A stretch of DNA of 64,000 nucleotides, from contig DAITAL010000004.1 in NCBI GenBank assembly GCA_036824265.1, positions 6,518 through 70,517 of the forward strand. The letters run 5' to 3'. This stretch comes from JAAYZB01 sp937958685 (GTDB lineage Bacteria; Bacillota_I; Bacilli_A; Izemoplasmatales; Hujiaoplasmataceae). Below the pieces are notes generated by a model that did no database searches, had not been told where the DNA came from, and saw only the letters and a program-made list of their open reading frames with translations. The translations under genes were made by a program, and so were the position numbers. Below, piece after piece: positions 1-6,980 of this stretch. How positions within the stretch are numbered: position 1 is the stretch's first letter; every line of letters begins with the position of its first letter.

Positions 1-1251
1 CCCAAGATTGTACTTGCTCGGGGCGAAGGGAATGTCAAGCAGTCCAAGTTCAAAACTCCTGACGACGCCCTGGGCAAGGTCGCCCTTGCCGGCCTCGAGC
101 ACGAATTTGATCAAACTGTCGACTTCCTTTTCGATCTGCATCCTTTCGGAAACCAGTTTGTCGCTTTCGGCCGCAAACTGAGTCTTGAGGAGATTGGTGA
201 CGAATTTTGACGCCTTGATCGCTTCGCCGTTGGCTTCCTTGGTGGGAATGCCGATCGACTCGTGCGTGGTCTTCGTAATCATTTTGTGCGTCCCGGAGAG
301 CGTCGCCACCGTCGAACTCATGGCGATCAAAGCCATGGCGCGGGCTTCGTCCGCGGGGAAGCCGCCCATCCACTGGTGGAAGACGGTGGTGACGATCATG
401 TCCTTGTAGCCCCAGGCTTCGAGATATCTTTCGGTCTGGTTCTGCAAGGCATGGATCGCGGCGATATCCTGGATGATGTTGCCGCACATCCCGTAACCGA
501 CCGAAATGTTCTTGACCCCCTGCTCGGCCGCAAGCAACGCTTCGATGATACCGACGGCGTTCGAAATCGACGGCGGAACCAAGGTTCCGGTCAGCGGCCC
601 AAAGGGTTCGCGGTTGATCGTGATGCCTTGTTCTTCATAAAAGCCAACCAGTCGGTCACAGTACTGCCAGGTTCGCAGACTGACATCCAAGGGAACGCTT
701 TTGGCATAGGGGATGTTGTAAGAGATGCCGCCGCCCTCGTTCGAGGTCCACCCGGCGGCGTGGGTGATCTCTGCCAGCAATCTCGCGTCCGGCGTTCCAT
801 GGCGGGCTTGAACCGGCAGGTTGACGGCCTCGAAGACGCGCTTGCAGCCATCGACGCCATGATTGACCGCGGGGAAGCCATTCAAAAGCGCCCGGCCGAG
901 CCGTTCGCTTTCCCTGATGCCTTTTTCGGCTTCTTGATAGCGGTTCTGCCTGGTATAACTGTCGATCGTCGAAGGCAGGAAATCAGCGCCTGCGCCTTCA
1001 AGATATCTGAGCAGCTTGATATGCTCCTCGACGATCGGAACCCCGGCCCGGGGTTGGATCATCGTGATCCGCTCCTGTTTCGCCCTGATGAGTTTCCTGG
1101 CAAAGTTCTTGGTCTCGGGAATGTTCCTGAGATATGCCAAAGATGCCGAAAACTCCAAGGCGGGATCGCTGCCGGTCGGCCAACTGGCCAAGACCTTTTC
1201 GCGTTCCTGCAGAAATTCAGCTTCTGTCCATTTCTTGTTCATCAATTCCAT
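1..1251 (-). CDS. glmE: Glutamate (methylaspartate) mutase epsilon subunit, 3' end cut by window
   Basis: Catalytic subunit of coenzyme-B12-dependent glutamate mutase, which converts L-glutamate to (2S,3S)-3-methylaspartate in glutamate fermentation. The minus-strand frame is open from the ATG at 1251 to the window edge (417 codons, against roughly 480 for the family), so the C-terminus is missing. It starts MELMNKKWTEAEF. AGAAGG lies 8 nt upstream of this ATG; an alternative in-frame ATG is at 1242. Recognised from whole-length similarity to the family, including stretches such as NREPFGPLTGTLVPP and GNIIQDIAAI. It follows glmL by 16 nt and glmS lies just before that, the standard S-L-E order. 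It is the third gene of a likely three-gene transcript. Confidence 0.93.
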   Translation of the reverse strand, partial: MELMNKKWTEAEFLQEREKVLASWPTGSDPALEFSASLAYLRNIPETKNFARKLIRAKQERITMIQPRAGVPIVEEHIKLLRYLEGAGADFLPSTIDSYTRQNRYQEAEKGIRESERLGRALLNGFPAVNHGVDGCKRVFEAVNLPVQARHGTPDARLLAEITHAAGWTSNEGGGISYNIPYAKSVPLDVSLRTWQYCDRLVGFYEEQGITINREPFGPLTGTLVPPSISNAVGIIEALLAAEQGVKNISVGYGMCGNIIQDIAAIHALQNQTERYLEAWGYKDMIVTTVFHQWMGGFPADEARAMALIAMSSTVATLSGTHKMITKTTHESIGIPTKEANGEAIKASKFVTNLLKTQFAAESDKLVSERMQIEKEVDSLIKFVLEAGKGDLAQGVVRSFELGLLDIPFAPSKYNLG

Positions 1252-1267
1252 CGGTCATACCTTCTGG

Positions 1268-2650
1268 TCATAGTGGCTTGAGATGCCGTTTCATGAGTCT
1301 TAGCGCCAGCAGCGGTTCTGTTTGGCTGAGGAGTCCCATGGCGGCGAGGATATAGTCTTCGTCAAGAAGATATCCCGGATTGAGCGGCCTGAGTTCGCCG
1401 GGGATTCTCTTGATATTGGTGGTCTGGTGGAGAATGCCCATGGGATCATGGGACTTGATGAGGACGCCGCCGGTGCCGATGACATAGTTCGCGGCGGAGA
1501 GATCCTTGCCGAATTGGTTATAGACGATGCCCATGGGCGTGAGGACTTCCTCGATCCTCCCGACATGCCGTTGCATCGCCTTGTAGACGCACATTTCGGC
1601 CAGGAGCTGGTCGACATGGTAATCATGCGGGTTTGTAGGAACCATGTCCACGTGTCTGTATCGGTAATCGACTTCGCGTTCGATGTCGATGTTCTTTGCC
1701 TGATTAAGTTTGATGATTTCTTCCTTGGTGAGTGATTTGATGATGCCCGGCGCCGAATAGCGCATGCCGAGGTCGCCCTCGACGGTGCGTTTGGCGAATG
1801 GCTCATCGAGTCCGTGAAAGATGACATCGCTGCGATTGGTGGCGTTGCAGATCGAGTACATGTCCGTCGTCGCGCCGCCGATGTCGGTCAATACGATGTC
1901 GCCAAGACCCTTTTCATCAAGATAACCCCTGCTTAGCAGCTCTGCGGCCTGGAGAACGGCTTCGGGCGTCGGCAGGATGACCTGGTCGATTTCCGCCTCG
2001 ATTTTCTTGATGCCTTTGGCCTCGATGATCTGCTTCAGGAAGATCTCTCTGATCTTCTCCCTCGCGCTCTTGATATTGAGGACATTGATTTTCGGCATCA
2101 CATTCTCGCAGATATGGCCGTTCATGCCATATCGTTGAAAAATGGCTTCAATTTCGTCCTGACAGGATTTGTTGCCGGCAAAAACGATCGGGATCTTGAT
2201 CTTCGCCTCACCCAGACGGGTGGCATTGAAGATCGCGCTTTCGGTGTTGCCGCCGTCAGCGCCTCCCGCAAGCAGGATGATGTCGATCTTGCCGTCGGTG
2301 ATCGCCTGCAAATCGCGCTTTGTGAGATGATGGGCGAAGACGAGGTCGACCTTGGCGCCCGCACCGAGACAGACGCGCCTCGCCGCTTCGACGGTTAGTT
2401 CCTGAACCAGGCCGATGGCGGCCATCTTCAGACCGCCGGAGGCGGATGAGCAGCCGATGGTGCGCGTGAATTTGATTTCCCGCCCGAGTTGATTGTAAAG
2501 CGCAATCAGGGCGTTGCGATAACCGTCGCGGATATCGGTGGCGACGGTGGTGAAATGCGATGCGGTCGCGACGATCTCGCCCTTGTCCAGATCGACGGCG
2601 GTGAGTTTGGTGAATGTCGAGCCAAAATCGATCAACAGATAATAACCCAT
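1268..2650 (-). CDS. glmL: Glutamate mutase accessory/reactivating protein GlmL (MutL)
   Basis: Actin/Hsp70-fold ATPase of the MutL/GlmL family (460 aa), encoded between the S and E subunits of glutamate mutase and thought to reactivate the enzyme by exchanging damaged cobalamin. Visible ATPase motifs are an N-terminal phosphate-1 loop, DFGSTFTKL near residue 8, and a phosphate-2 loop, DIGGATTDMYS, in the middle. The frame is open further upstream, but the ATG at 2650 is preferred because GGGAG lies 6 nt before it, MGYYLLIDFG is the family N-terminus, and glmS stops 2 nt earlier. The extra upstream codons overlap glmS and are a shadow. Stop TGA at 1268-1270; glmE follows. Confidence 0.93.
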   Translation of the reverse strand: MGYYLLIDFGSTFTKLTAVDLDKGEIVATASHFTTVATDIRDGYRNALIALYNQLGREIKFTRTIGCSSASGGLKMAAIGLVQELTVEAARRVCLGAGAKVDLVFAHHLTKRDLQAITDGKIDIILLAGGADGGNTESAIFNATRLGEAKIKIPIVFAGNKSCQDEIEAIFQRYGMNGHICENVMPKINVLNIKSAREKIREIFLKQIIEAKGIKKIEAEIDQVILPTPEAVLQAAELLSRGYLDEKGLGDIVLTDIGGATTDMYSICNATNRSDVIFHGLDEPFAKRTVEGDLGMRYSAPGIIKSLTKEEIIKLNQAKNIDIEREVDYRYRHVDMVPTNPHDYHVDQLLAEMCVYKAMQRHVGRIEEVLTPMGIVYNQFGKDLSAANYVIGTGGVLIKSHDPMGILHQTTNIKRIPGELRPLNPGYLLDEDYILAAMGLLSQTEPLLALRLMKRHLKPL

Positions 2651-2651
2651 T

Positions 2652-3056
2652 TCATTCTCCCAAATCGGTTTTGATGTCGCCAAGCGCCTTCTCGATCGGC
2701 GTGCCCGGCGGATACACGCGGTTGAATCCCATCTGCAGGAAGCGTTCCTTGACTTCCGTGAAATCCTGCTTCCCGACGACGATGTTGCCACCAACATAAA
2801 GCAGGATGTCGCCGATGCCGGCTTCGATGCATTTTTCGCGCATGCCGCGGCAGTCAAGTTCGCCGTGGCCGTAAAGCGAGGATACGAGAATCAACTTGGC
2901 ATCGGTTTCGATGGCGGCGTTGATGAAATCCTCCTGCGATGACAAAACGCCGATGTTGACGACGTTGTAGCCGGCATTTGCCAGTGTATATTCGATTATC
3001 TTGTTCCCAACGGCGTGCACGTCGGCGCCGATGACGCCTATGACAATAGCTTTCAA
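2652..3056 (-). CDS. glmS: Glutamate mutase sigma subunit, cobalamin-binding
   Basis: Small B12-binding subunit of glutamate mutase (134 aa, normal size). The base-off/His-on motif DxHxxG is present as D12-V-H14-A-V-G17, with H14 the expected lower cobalt ligand. The later stretch YVGGNIVVGKQDF also fits the Rossmann-like B12 domain. The start codon is TTG at 3056, well placed behind GGGGAGA. It is the first gene of glmS-glmL-glmE. An extended -10 promoter and a cre-like palindrome lie immediately upstream, so the operon is probably controlled by carbon status. Confidence 0.95.
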   Translation of the reverse strand: MKAIVIGVIGADVHAVGNKIIEYTLANAGYNVVNIGVLSSQEDFINAAIETDAKLILVSSLYGHGELDCRGMREKCIEAGIGDILLYVGGNIVVGKQDFTEVKERFLQMGFNRVYPPGTPIEKALGDIKTDLGE

Positions 3057-3075
3057 TTGTGTCTCCCCTAAGTTC

Positions 3076-3091
3076 TGTAAGCGTTTTTACA
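3076..3091. promoter_or_regulatory. Cre-like palindrome over the glmS transcription start
   Basis: TGTAAGCGTTTTTACA has 5-bp arms TGTAA/TTACA. Its first ten bases, TGTAAGCGTT, are identical to those of the perfect cre match in the lysine-operon promoter at 14987. It sits right at or just after the predicted glmS start, where a bound LacI/CcpA-family protein would block transcription. It has two bases more than the 14-bp cre consensus, so the call is tentative. Confidence 0.45.
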
Positions 3092-3098
3092 TTGTAAA

Positions 3099-3104
3099 AT
3101 TATA
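3099..3104 (-). promoter_or_regulatory. Extended -10 promoter of the glutamate mutase operon
   Basis: On the minus strand TGGTATAAT (an extended -10 with TATAAT at 3104-3099) lies 43 nt before the TTG start of glmS. No good -35 hexamer is seen 17 nt upstream (TATGTA). The predicted transcription start is near 3092. Confidence 0.6.
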
Positions 3105-3343
3105 CCACATTTATGGAAATCTACATAGTGTTATCTGGTGTTTGTTAATGATTATTGTGACAAATCCCGATCTACGAATGTCCGCCACACATTTGAACAT
3201 AATTCGACGAACGGTAAAAAAACAAGTCAAAACATCCCAATATCGCGTTTTGTTTTCGGTGATATTTTCAGATGGTTGGTTTGGTGATTTGAGGCGCTAT
3301 GGTGTCTGGGTTGTTTGTTTATTTCTAATGTATCGATTTCGAT
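3105..3343. other. Intergenic region between the GGT-like gene and glmS
   Basis: AT-rich, with no convincing ORF. On the minus strand it should hold the 3' end of the GGT-like transcript. I see a T-run (TTTTTTT near 3220) after a weak AATATC/GATATT inverted repeat, but no clear intrinsic terminator. Confidence 0.4.
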
Positions 3344-5260
3344 TTAATACCCTAATGCTTTTCCATTTCGACGACGATCGGCACCACCATGCATTTCTGT
3401 CGGATTGTGGTTGATGATTATTACTGAATGAACACATCCAAAATATCCGTTTTGGTCTCGAATAATTAATGGTTCGTAACCAAGTAATACCAAATCAGCG
3501 ACTGTCTCTTCGTCTATATCGTGGCCGATCTCAATATTATGTCCGGCGTAATTAAATATTCTTGAGGTTTCGAGTGCGTCTTGGACATTAAACCCGAACT
3601 CCATAATATTTAGCATTGCTTGAACAATAGCAGCCGGGGCGCGCCTATTGCCTTCTGCTCCTATTGCCATAAATAGACTGCCATCTTTGAATACCAAAGT
3701 GGGTGAAATCCCACTAATGGGGTGTTTATGCGGGCTTATCGTTGCTGGGCTATTGGCCGCGGTCGTGAGCGAACCGAGTGCGTCGTTTAAATACACACCG
3801 ATTTTGGAACCAAAAATGCCGCTACCAAACTTTGAATTAATTGTATTTGTTGCGGAAACAGCGTTGCTCATATTATCTACAACGATGAAGTTCGCTGATT
3901 CATTACCCTCCCACCCTTCAGAATAATCATATTGTTCAGTATGCGTAGCATCACCATAGTTCCATGGATTTCCCTGTAGGGTGGTCTCAGAAAATACAAT
4001 TCCGCGAACCGGATTGTAGTGAGTCAACCTAGCGGCCGCATATTGCTTACTGATAAGTCCAGCCACGGGAATTTCAACTAGTTTGGGATCGCCTATGAAT
4101 CCTCGTCTGTCGCCATAAACCAACTGCAATGCGGATCCGATAAGATGTAAATATTCAGCTGAATTGTGGTCAAGTTCTGAAACCGGTCCATATTGAGCGT
4201 TGTACTGCTCGATGATGTTGAAGAATTGGATGATGCTAATTCCAGACCCGGGCGGCATAACAGAATATATATCATAATTTCCATAAACACCAGAAACAGC
4301 TGTGCTTTTTTCCGTCAATCCCATCGCGCGTTCCATATCTTGAAGCGTCACAATGCCTCCTGCATCTTGAATATCTGTAACAATCGCAGTGGCTATCGGT
4401 CCGGTGTAAAACCCTTCTCTACCGTAGTTCACAATCGATTCAAGCGCATCGGCTAGAGGGATGTTGATCATTGTATCACCTTCAAGGATATGGTCATATC
4501 CATCGCTGCCAAATATGGCTATCGCTTCTATTTGACCGTTAATCAACGATGAAAAACTGCTTCTTATGGCTTCAGCAAGAACAGGTGAAACGATAGCACC
4601 CTGGCGGGCAAGTTCTATTGCAGGACCAATAATCTCCGTCCGGCTCATTGTGCCATGATCTTCAAGCACTTTAAGCATCCCGTCAACGAACATGGGCACC
4701 CCAAATGATCCTGCACCTGTGGTTAAAGAAATATCGTTTTGTTGGTATCGATTCGTGGTTGCTGCTCCCGGTGCGAATTCTCGATAATTGTAGACAAAAG
4801 TTTCGTGACTCCCGGCAACGTGGCCAATCAACATTCCGCCTCCGCCAATGCTTGAGGATTGCGGTTCAACGACGCTTAATGCAAAAGCAATCGCTACTGC
4901 CGCATCAAAAGCGTTTCCTCCGTTTTTAAGGATATCAAGCCCCACTTTGGATGCTAAAGGCGAAGAAGATGTAACCATTCCATTTTGAGCATAAGCATCA
5001 CGAATACTTGTATCAAGATAATCTTGAATAAGGGTTGTAGATGCCGTTGTTGTTAGAACAGGCACAGATGTAAAAATGGTGGTCTTGGTGTTGCTTGTTG
5101 AAGTGTTGAAAGATGTGGTTGATGTCGTTTCGAATGAGGTCTCCGTTGTTGCGATCGTCTCAACAACAGGAATAGTCGTCATTTCTCCGCATGCAGTTAC
5201 CCACATCACCACAATGATCCATATTGCGACAGTAAGAAAACGTTTGTAGGCTAATTTCAT
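3344..5260 (-). CDS. Gamma-glutamyltransferase-family lipoprotein with altered catalytic residues
   Basis: Ntn-hydrolase of the gamma-glutamyltransferase (GGT) family, 638 aa from the ATG at 5260 (AAGGAG ribosome site; upstream codons are not needed). The N-terminus is a lipoprotein signal ending VTACG, followed by a Thr/Ser-rich linker of about 60 residues, then the GGT fold (NGGNAFDAAVAIAFAL, SIGGGGMLIGH). The self-cleavage site normally begins the small subunit with Thr-Thr-His; here the aligned segment is ESANFIVVD, so Ser replaces the nucleophilic Thr. The following TGNAV-like, serine-pair and glycine-pair regions read SNAVSATNTIN, PISGISPTLV and GAEGNRRA, also altered. It may be a slow GGT, an acylase or inactive. 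More AT-rich than the flanking operons, which suggests transfer. If active it would supply glutamate to the mutase pathway next to it (inference). Confidence 0.85.
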   Translation of the reverse strand: MKLAYKRFLTVAIWIIVVMWVTACGEMTTIPVVETIATTETSFETTSTTSFNTSTSNTKTTIFTSVPVLTTTASTTLIQDYLDTSIRDAYAQNGMVTSSSPLASKVGLDILKNGGNAFDAAVAIAFALSVVEPQSSSIGGGGMLIGHVAGSHETFVYNYREFAPGAATTNRYQQNDISLTTGAGSFGVPMFVDGMLKVLEDHGTMSRTEIIGPAIELARQGAIVSPVLAEAIRSSFSSLINGQIEAIAIFGSDGYDHILEGDTMINIPLADALESIVNYGREGFYTGPIATAIVTDIQDAGGIVTLQDMERAMGLTEKSTAVSGVYGNYDIYSVMPPGSGISIIQFFNIIEQYNAQYGPVSELDHNSAEYLHLIGSALQLVYGDRRGFIGDPKLVEIPVAGLISKQYAAARLTHYNPVRGIVFSETTLQGNPWNYGDATHTEQYDYSEGWEGNESANFIVVDNMSNAVSATNTINSKFGSGIFGSKIGVYLNDALGSLTTAANSPATISPHKHPISGISPTLVFKDGSLFMAIGAEGNRRAPAAIVQAMLNIMEFGFNVQDALETSRIFNYAGHNIEIGHDIDEETVADLVLLGYEPLIIRDQNGYFGCVHSVIIINHNPTEMHGGADRRRNGKALGY

Positions 5261-5430
5261 CGGCAATACCCTCTCCTTTGTATAATTGTGTTTTGGTCGG
5301 ATTACAGCCATTGAAGATGCATCTATTGCTTCTTGATTTGGTTACCGACAACCTAATAATGTATTTTGTTATCTGACAAGTATGACGACTTATGATTCCT
5401 TTGTAAAACACCCGCCGGTTTCAATAGAAA

Positions 5431-5510
5431 AACCCAAGATACGAATGGCGATCTTGTGGTATTCAAGCGTAGCTTGAAGGTGCCACAGGTCTGCATTTCC
5501 TTCTTGGGTT
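5431..5510 (-). terminator. Nested stem-loop ending in a T-run, upstream of the GGT-like gene
   Basis: Three nested inverted repeats share one axis: AACCCAAGA (5431-5439) with TCTTGGGTT (5502-5510); TGTGG (5455-5459) with CCACA (5483-5487); and TTCAAGC (5462-5468) with GCTTGAA (5472-5478). On the minus strand the outer stem ends CTTGGGTTTTTC, like an intrinsic terminator. It lies 171 nt before the GGT start. It could end a small RNA made from the promoter at 5620-5648 or act as an attenuator for the GGT gene. Confidence 0.5.
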
Positions 5511-5579
5511 ATTCATTATGTTGATGTAGAGTCGGATACTTTGTCTGCGAAAATGCTTCTGACGAGTAATGTTCATCAT
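5463..5579 (-). CDS. Possible 38-residue basic peptide in the GGT leader
   Basis: A short frame begins ATGATG at 5579, with GAGCAGG about 5 nt upstream, and stops with TGA inside the nested hairpin. The product would be rich in Arg and Lys (RQKHFRRQSIR early, PRRKCRPVAP late). It overlaps the stem-loop, so translation could affect folding, as in leader-peptide attenuation. I do not recognise it. It may be chance or the remnant of a larger gene. Confidence 0.2.
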   Translation of the reverse strand: MMNITRQKHFRRQSIRLYINIMNNPRRKCRPVAPSSYA

Positions 5580-5624
5580 GGATACCTGCTCATCGATTAG
5601 TTGTGTATGCCTGCGACAAAGTAT
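5536..5624. repeat. Inverted repeat around the start of the leader RNA
   Basis: ATACTTTGTC (5536-5545) is the exact reverse complement of GACAAAGTAT (5615-5624), with further near-pairing inside (TGC/GC). The right arm overlaps the predicted -10 box. Confidence 0.45.
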
Positions 5625-5648
5625 ATATTATGTTATATCAAAAATCAA
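5620..5648 (-). promoter_or_regulatory. Sigma-A-type promoter for the GGT-like gene or a small RNA
   Basis: Minus strand: -35 TTGATT (5648-5643), a 17-nt spacer, -10 TATACT (5625-5620). The transcript would start near 5613 and run 350 nt before the GGT start codon, crossing both inverted repeats. Confidence 0.5.
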
Positions 5649-5685
5649 CCACATTACTGATAATTTACTCAATTTCCGAAAATGT

Positions 5686-6213
5686 CTATGTGCGTTTATT
5701 GGCCATTAGATATAGAAGATCACTAAGTCGATTAAGATATATTCCACACTCAAGAAGATCATTTCTATCGGCCGAGTTCCTATATGCCACAAATTGCCTT
5801 TCGGCGCGGCGGGCGATCGCCCGGCCCATGTCGATGAAAGCCCCTGCGGCTGACGTCTCGCTTCCGGGGAGCCTGAACTTGTGGTCCAGCGTCATCCCGG
5901 AAAGAATGTCGGCTTCCCGGTTCTCCAGCCACCTTACTTCCGCTTCGCCGAGCAAATCCAGTTTGGCATGGTGGGGATGAGCGGGGTCGGTGGCGATCTG
6001 CGAGTTGATCCGTTGGAGATGTCGCTGGATTTCCTTGATGCCTTCATCATGAATCTGGTGATAGCAAAGCCCGAGCCAAGAACTCAGTTCATCGATTGTG
6101 CCCATCGCTTCGAACAGCGCATCGGCTTTTGCCAATCTTTTGCCGGTATAGTCGCTGGAAAAGCCGGCATCGCCGGTTCCGGTCGAAATCAGGCGGAGCG
6201 GATCGTCTATCAT
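5686..6213 (-). CDS. PduO-type cob(I)alamin adenosyltransferase
   Basis: ATP:corrinoid adenosyltransferase (175 aa), which makes adenosylcobalamin, the cofactor of both B12 mutases encoded in this window. PduO-family motifs: the N-terminal ATP site TGTGDAGFSSDYTGKRLAKAD-like region (an unusual variant of TKTGD-G-T), RAIARRAERQFVA with the conserved R-x-x-E-R, and LNRLSDLLYLMANKR at the C-terminus. Start ATG 6213 with GAGGTG upstream; 29 nt after kamE, so it is the last gene of the lysine operon. That position ties cofactor supply to demand. No corrin-ring synthesis genes are seen nearby. Confidence 0.9.
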   Translation of the reverse strand: MIDDPLRLISTGTGDAGFSSDYTGKRLAKADALFEAMGTIDELSSWLGLCYHQIHDEGIKEIQRHLQRINSQIATDPAHPHHAKLDLLGEAEVRWLENREADILSGMTLDHKFRLPGSETSAAGAFIDMGRAIARRAERQFVAYRNSADRNDLLECGIYLNRLSDLLYLMANKRT

Positions 6214-6242
6214 GAAAATGCACCTCGATTTTGTGGATACTC

Positions 6243-6980
6243 CTATTTTACACTTTTTTTTCGTTCAATCAATTCCAACACCGCAAAAGAGGCGACGTCC
6301 TCGGCATATTTCTTCGGGCCGAACCCGGCGTCATACCCCAGTTCCTTGGCCAGTTCATGGGTGATACGAGCACCACCGGCGATCAGGATGACTTGATCAC
6401 GAAGTTTTTCCGCTTCCAGCAGCTCGACGAGATTGGTCAGGTTGCGCAGATGGATATCCTTCTGGGTGACGGTTTGGCTGACGAGCAGGACATCAGCCTG
6501 CAAGCGCCTGGCTTGTCTGACGAATTCCTCGTTGGCGACCTGACTGCCGAGATTGTAGGCTTTGACGTGCTTGTATCGTTCCAAACCGTAATGACCGGCG
6601 AAACCTTTCATGTTCATGATGGCGTCGATGCCGACGGTGTGGGCATCGGTGCCGGTGGAGGCGCCGACAAAGACAACATCCCGGCCGAGTTCTTTTTCAA
6701 TGAGCGATTCGATTTCCTCGCGGGAAAGCGTCGGTGTGGCGACATCCTCGACTTTGATCTTGTCAGTATCGATTGCAAACGGGACCGAACCGTAAACGAT
6801 GAAGAATCCGAATCCTTCACCGATCTTTTCGGCTTGGACAACGCCGGGATCGATCATCCCCATGGCTTTGGCAAGTTGCTTGGCGGCCTCGATCCCGGTT
6901 GCGTCGGGATCGCAGGGCAGGGTGAAACTGAGTTGGACTTTGCCGTCTGCCAGCGTGTCGCCGTAAGGCCTGAGTTTCAT
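6243..6980 (-). CDS. kamE: Beta-lysine 5,6-aminomutase beta subunit
   Basis: B12-binding subunit of the adenosylcobalamin- and PLP-dependent 5,6-aminomutase, which moves the terminal amino group of beta-lysine to give 3,5-diaminohexanoate. 245 aa. The cobalamin motif DxHxxG is D112-A-H114-T-V-G117. K125, in MNMKG eleven residues after the histidine, matches the spacing of the PLP-binding lysine known in the clostridial enzyme. The C-terminus contains the expected Rossmann-like B12 domain (LIAGGARITHELAKELGYDAG). The ATG overlaps the kamD stop (ATGA), so the two are translationally coupled. Confidence 0.95.
   Translation of the reverse strand: MKLRPYGDTLADGKVQLSFTLPCDPDATGIEAAKQLAKAMGMIDPGVVQAEKIGEGFGFFIVYGSVPFAIDTDKIKVEDVATPTLSREEIESLIEKELGRDVVFVGASTGTDAHTVGIDAIMNMKGFAGHYGLERYKHVKAYNLGSQVANEEFVRQARRLQADVLLVSQTVTQKDIHLRNLTNLVELLEAEKLRDQVILIAGGARITHELAKELGYDAGFGPKKYAEDVASFAVLELIERKKSVK

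Noticed and set aside
262..1281. Long open frame on the plus strand opposite glmE
   Set aside because: It is the antisense of a complete family-matching gene, has no ribosome site and its translation has no recognisable motif.
2632..2857. N-terminal extension of glmL to 2857
   Set aside because: It overlaps glmS in another frame; the ATG at 2650 has a good ribosome site and the family N-terminus.
5160..5411. 83-codon frame overlapping the GGT signal region
   Set aside because: Overlaps the lipoprotein signal of the GGT-like gene in another frame with no start signals.
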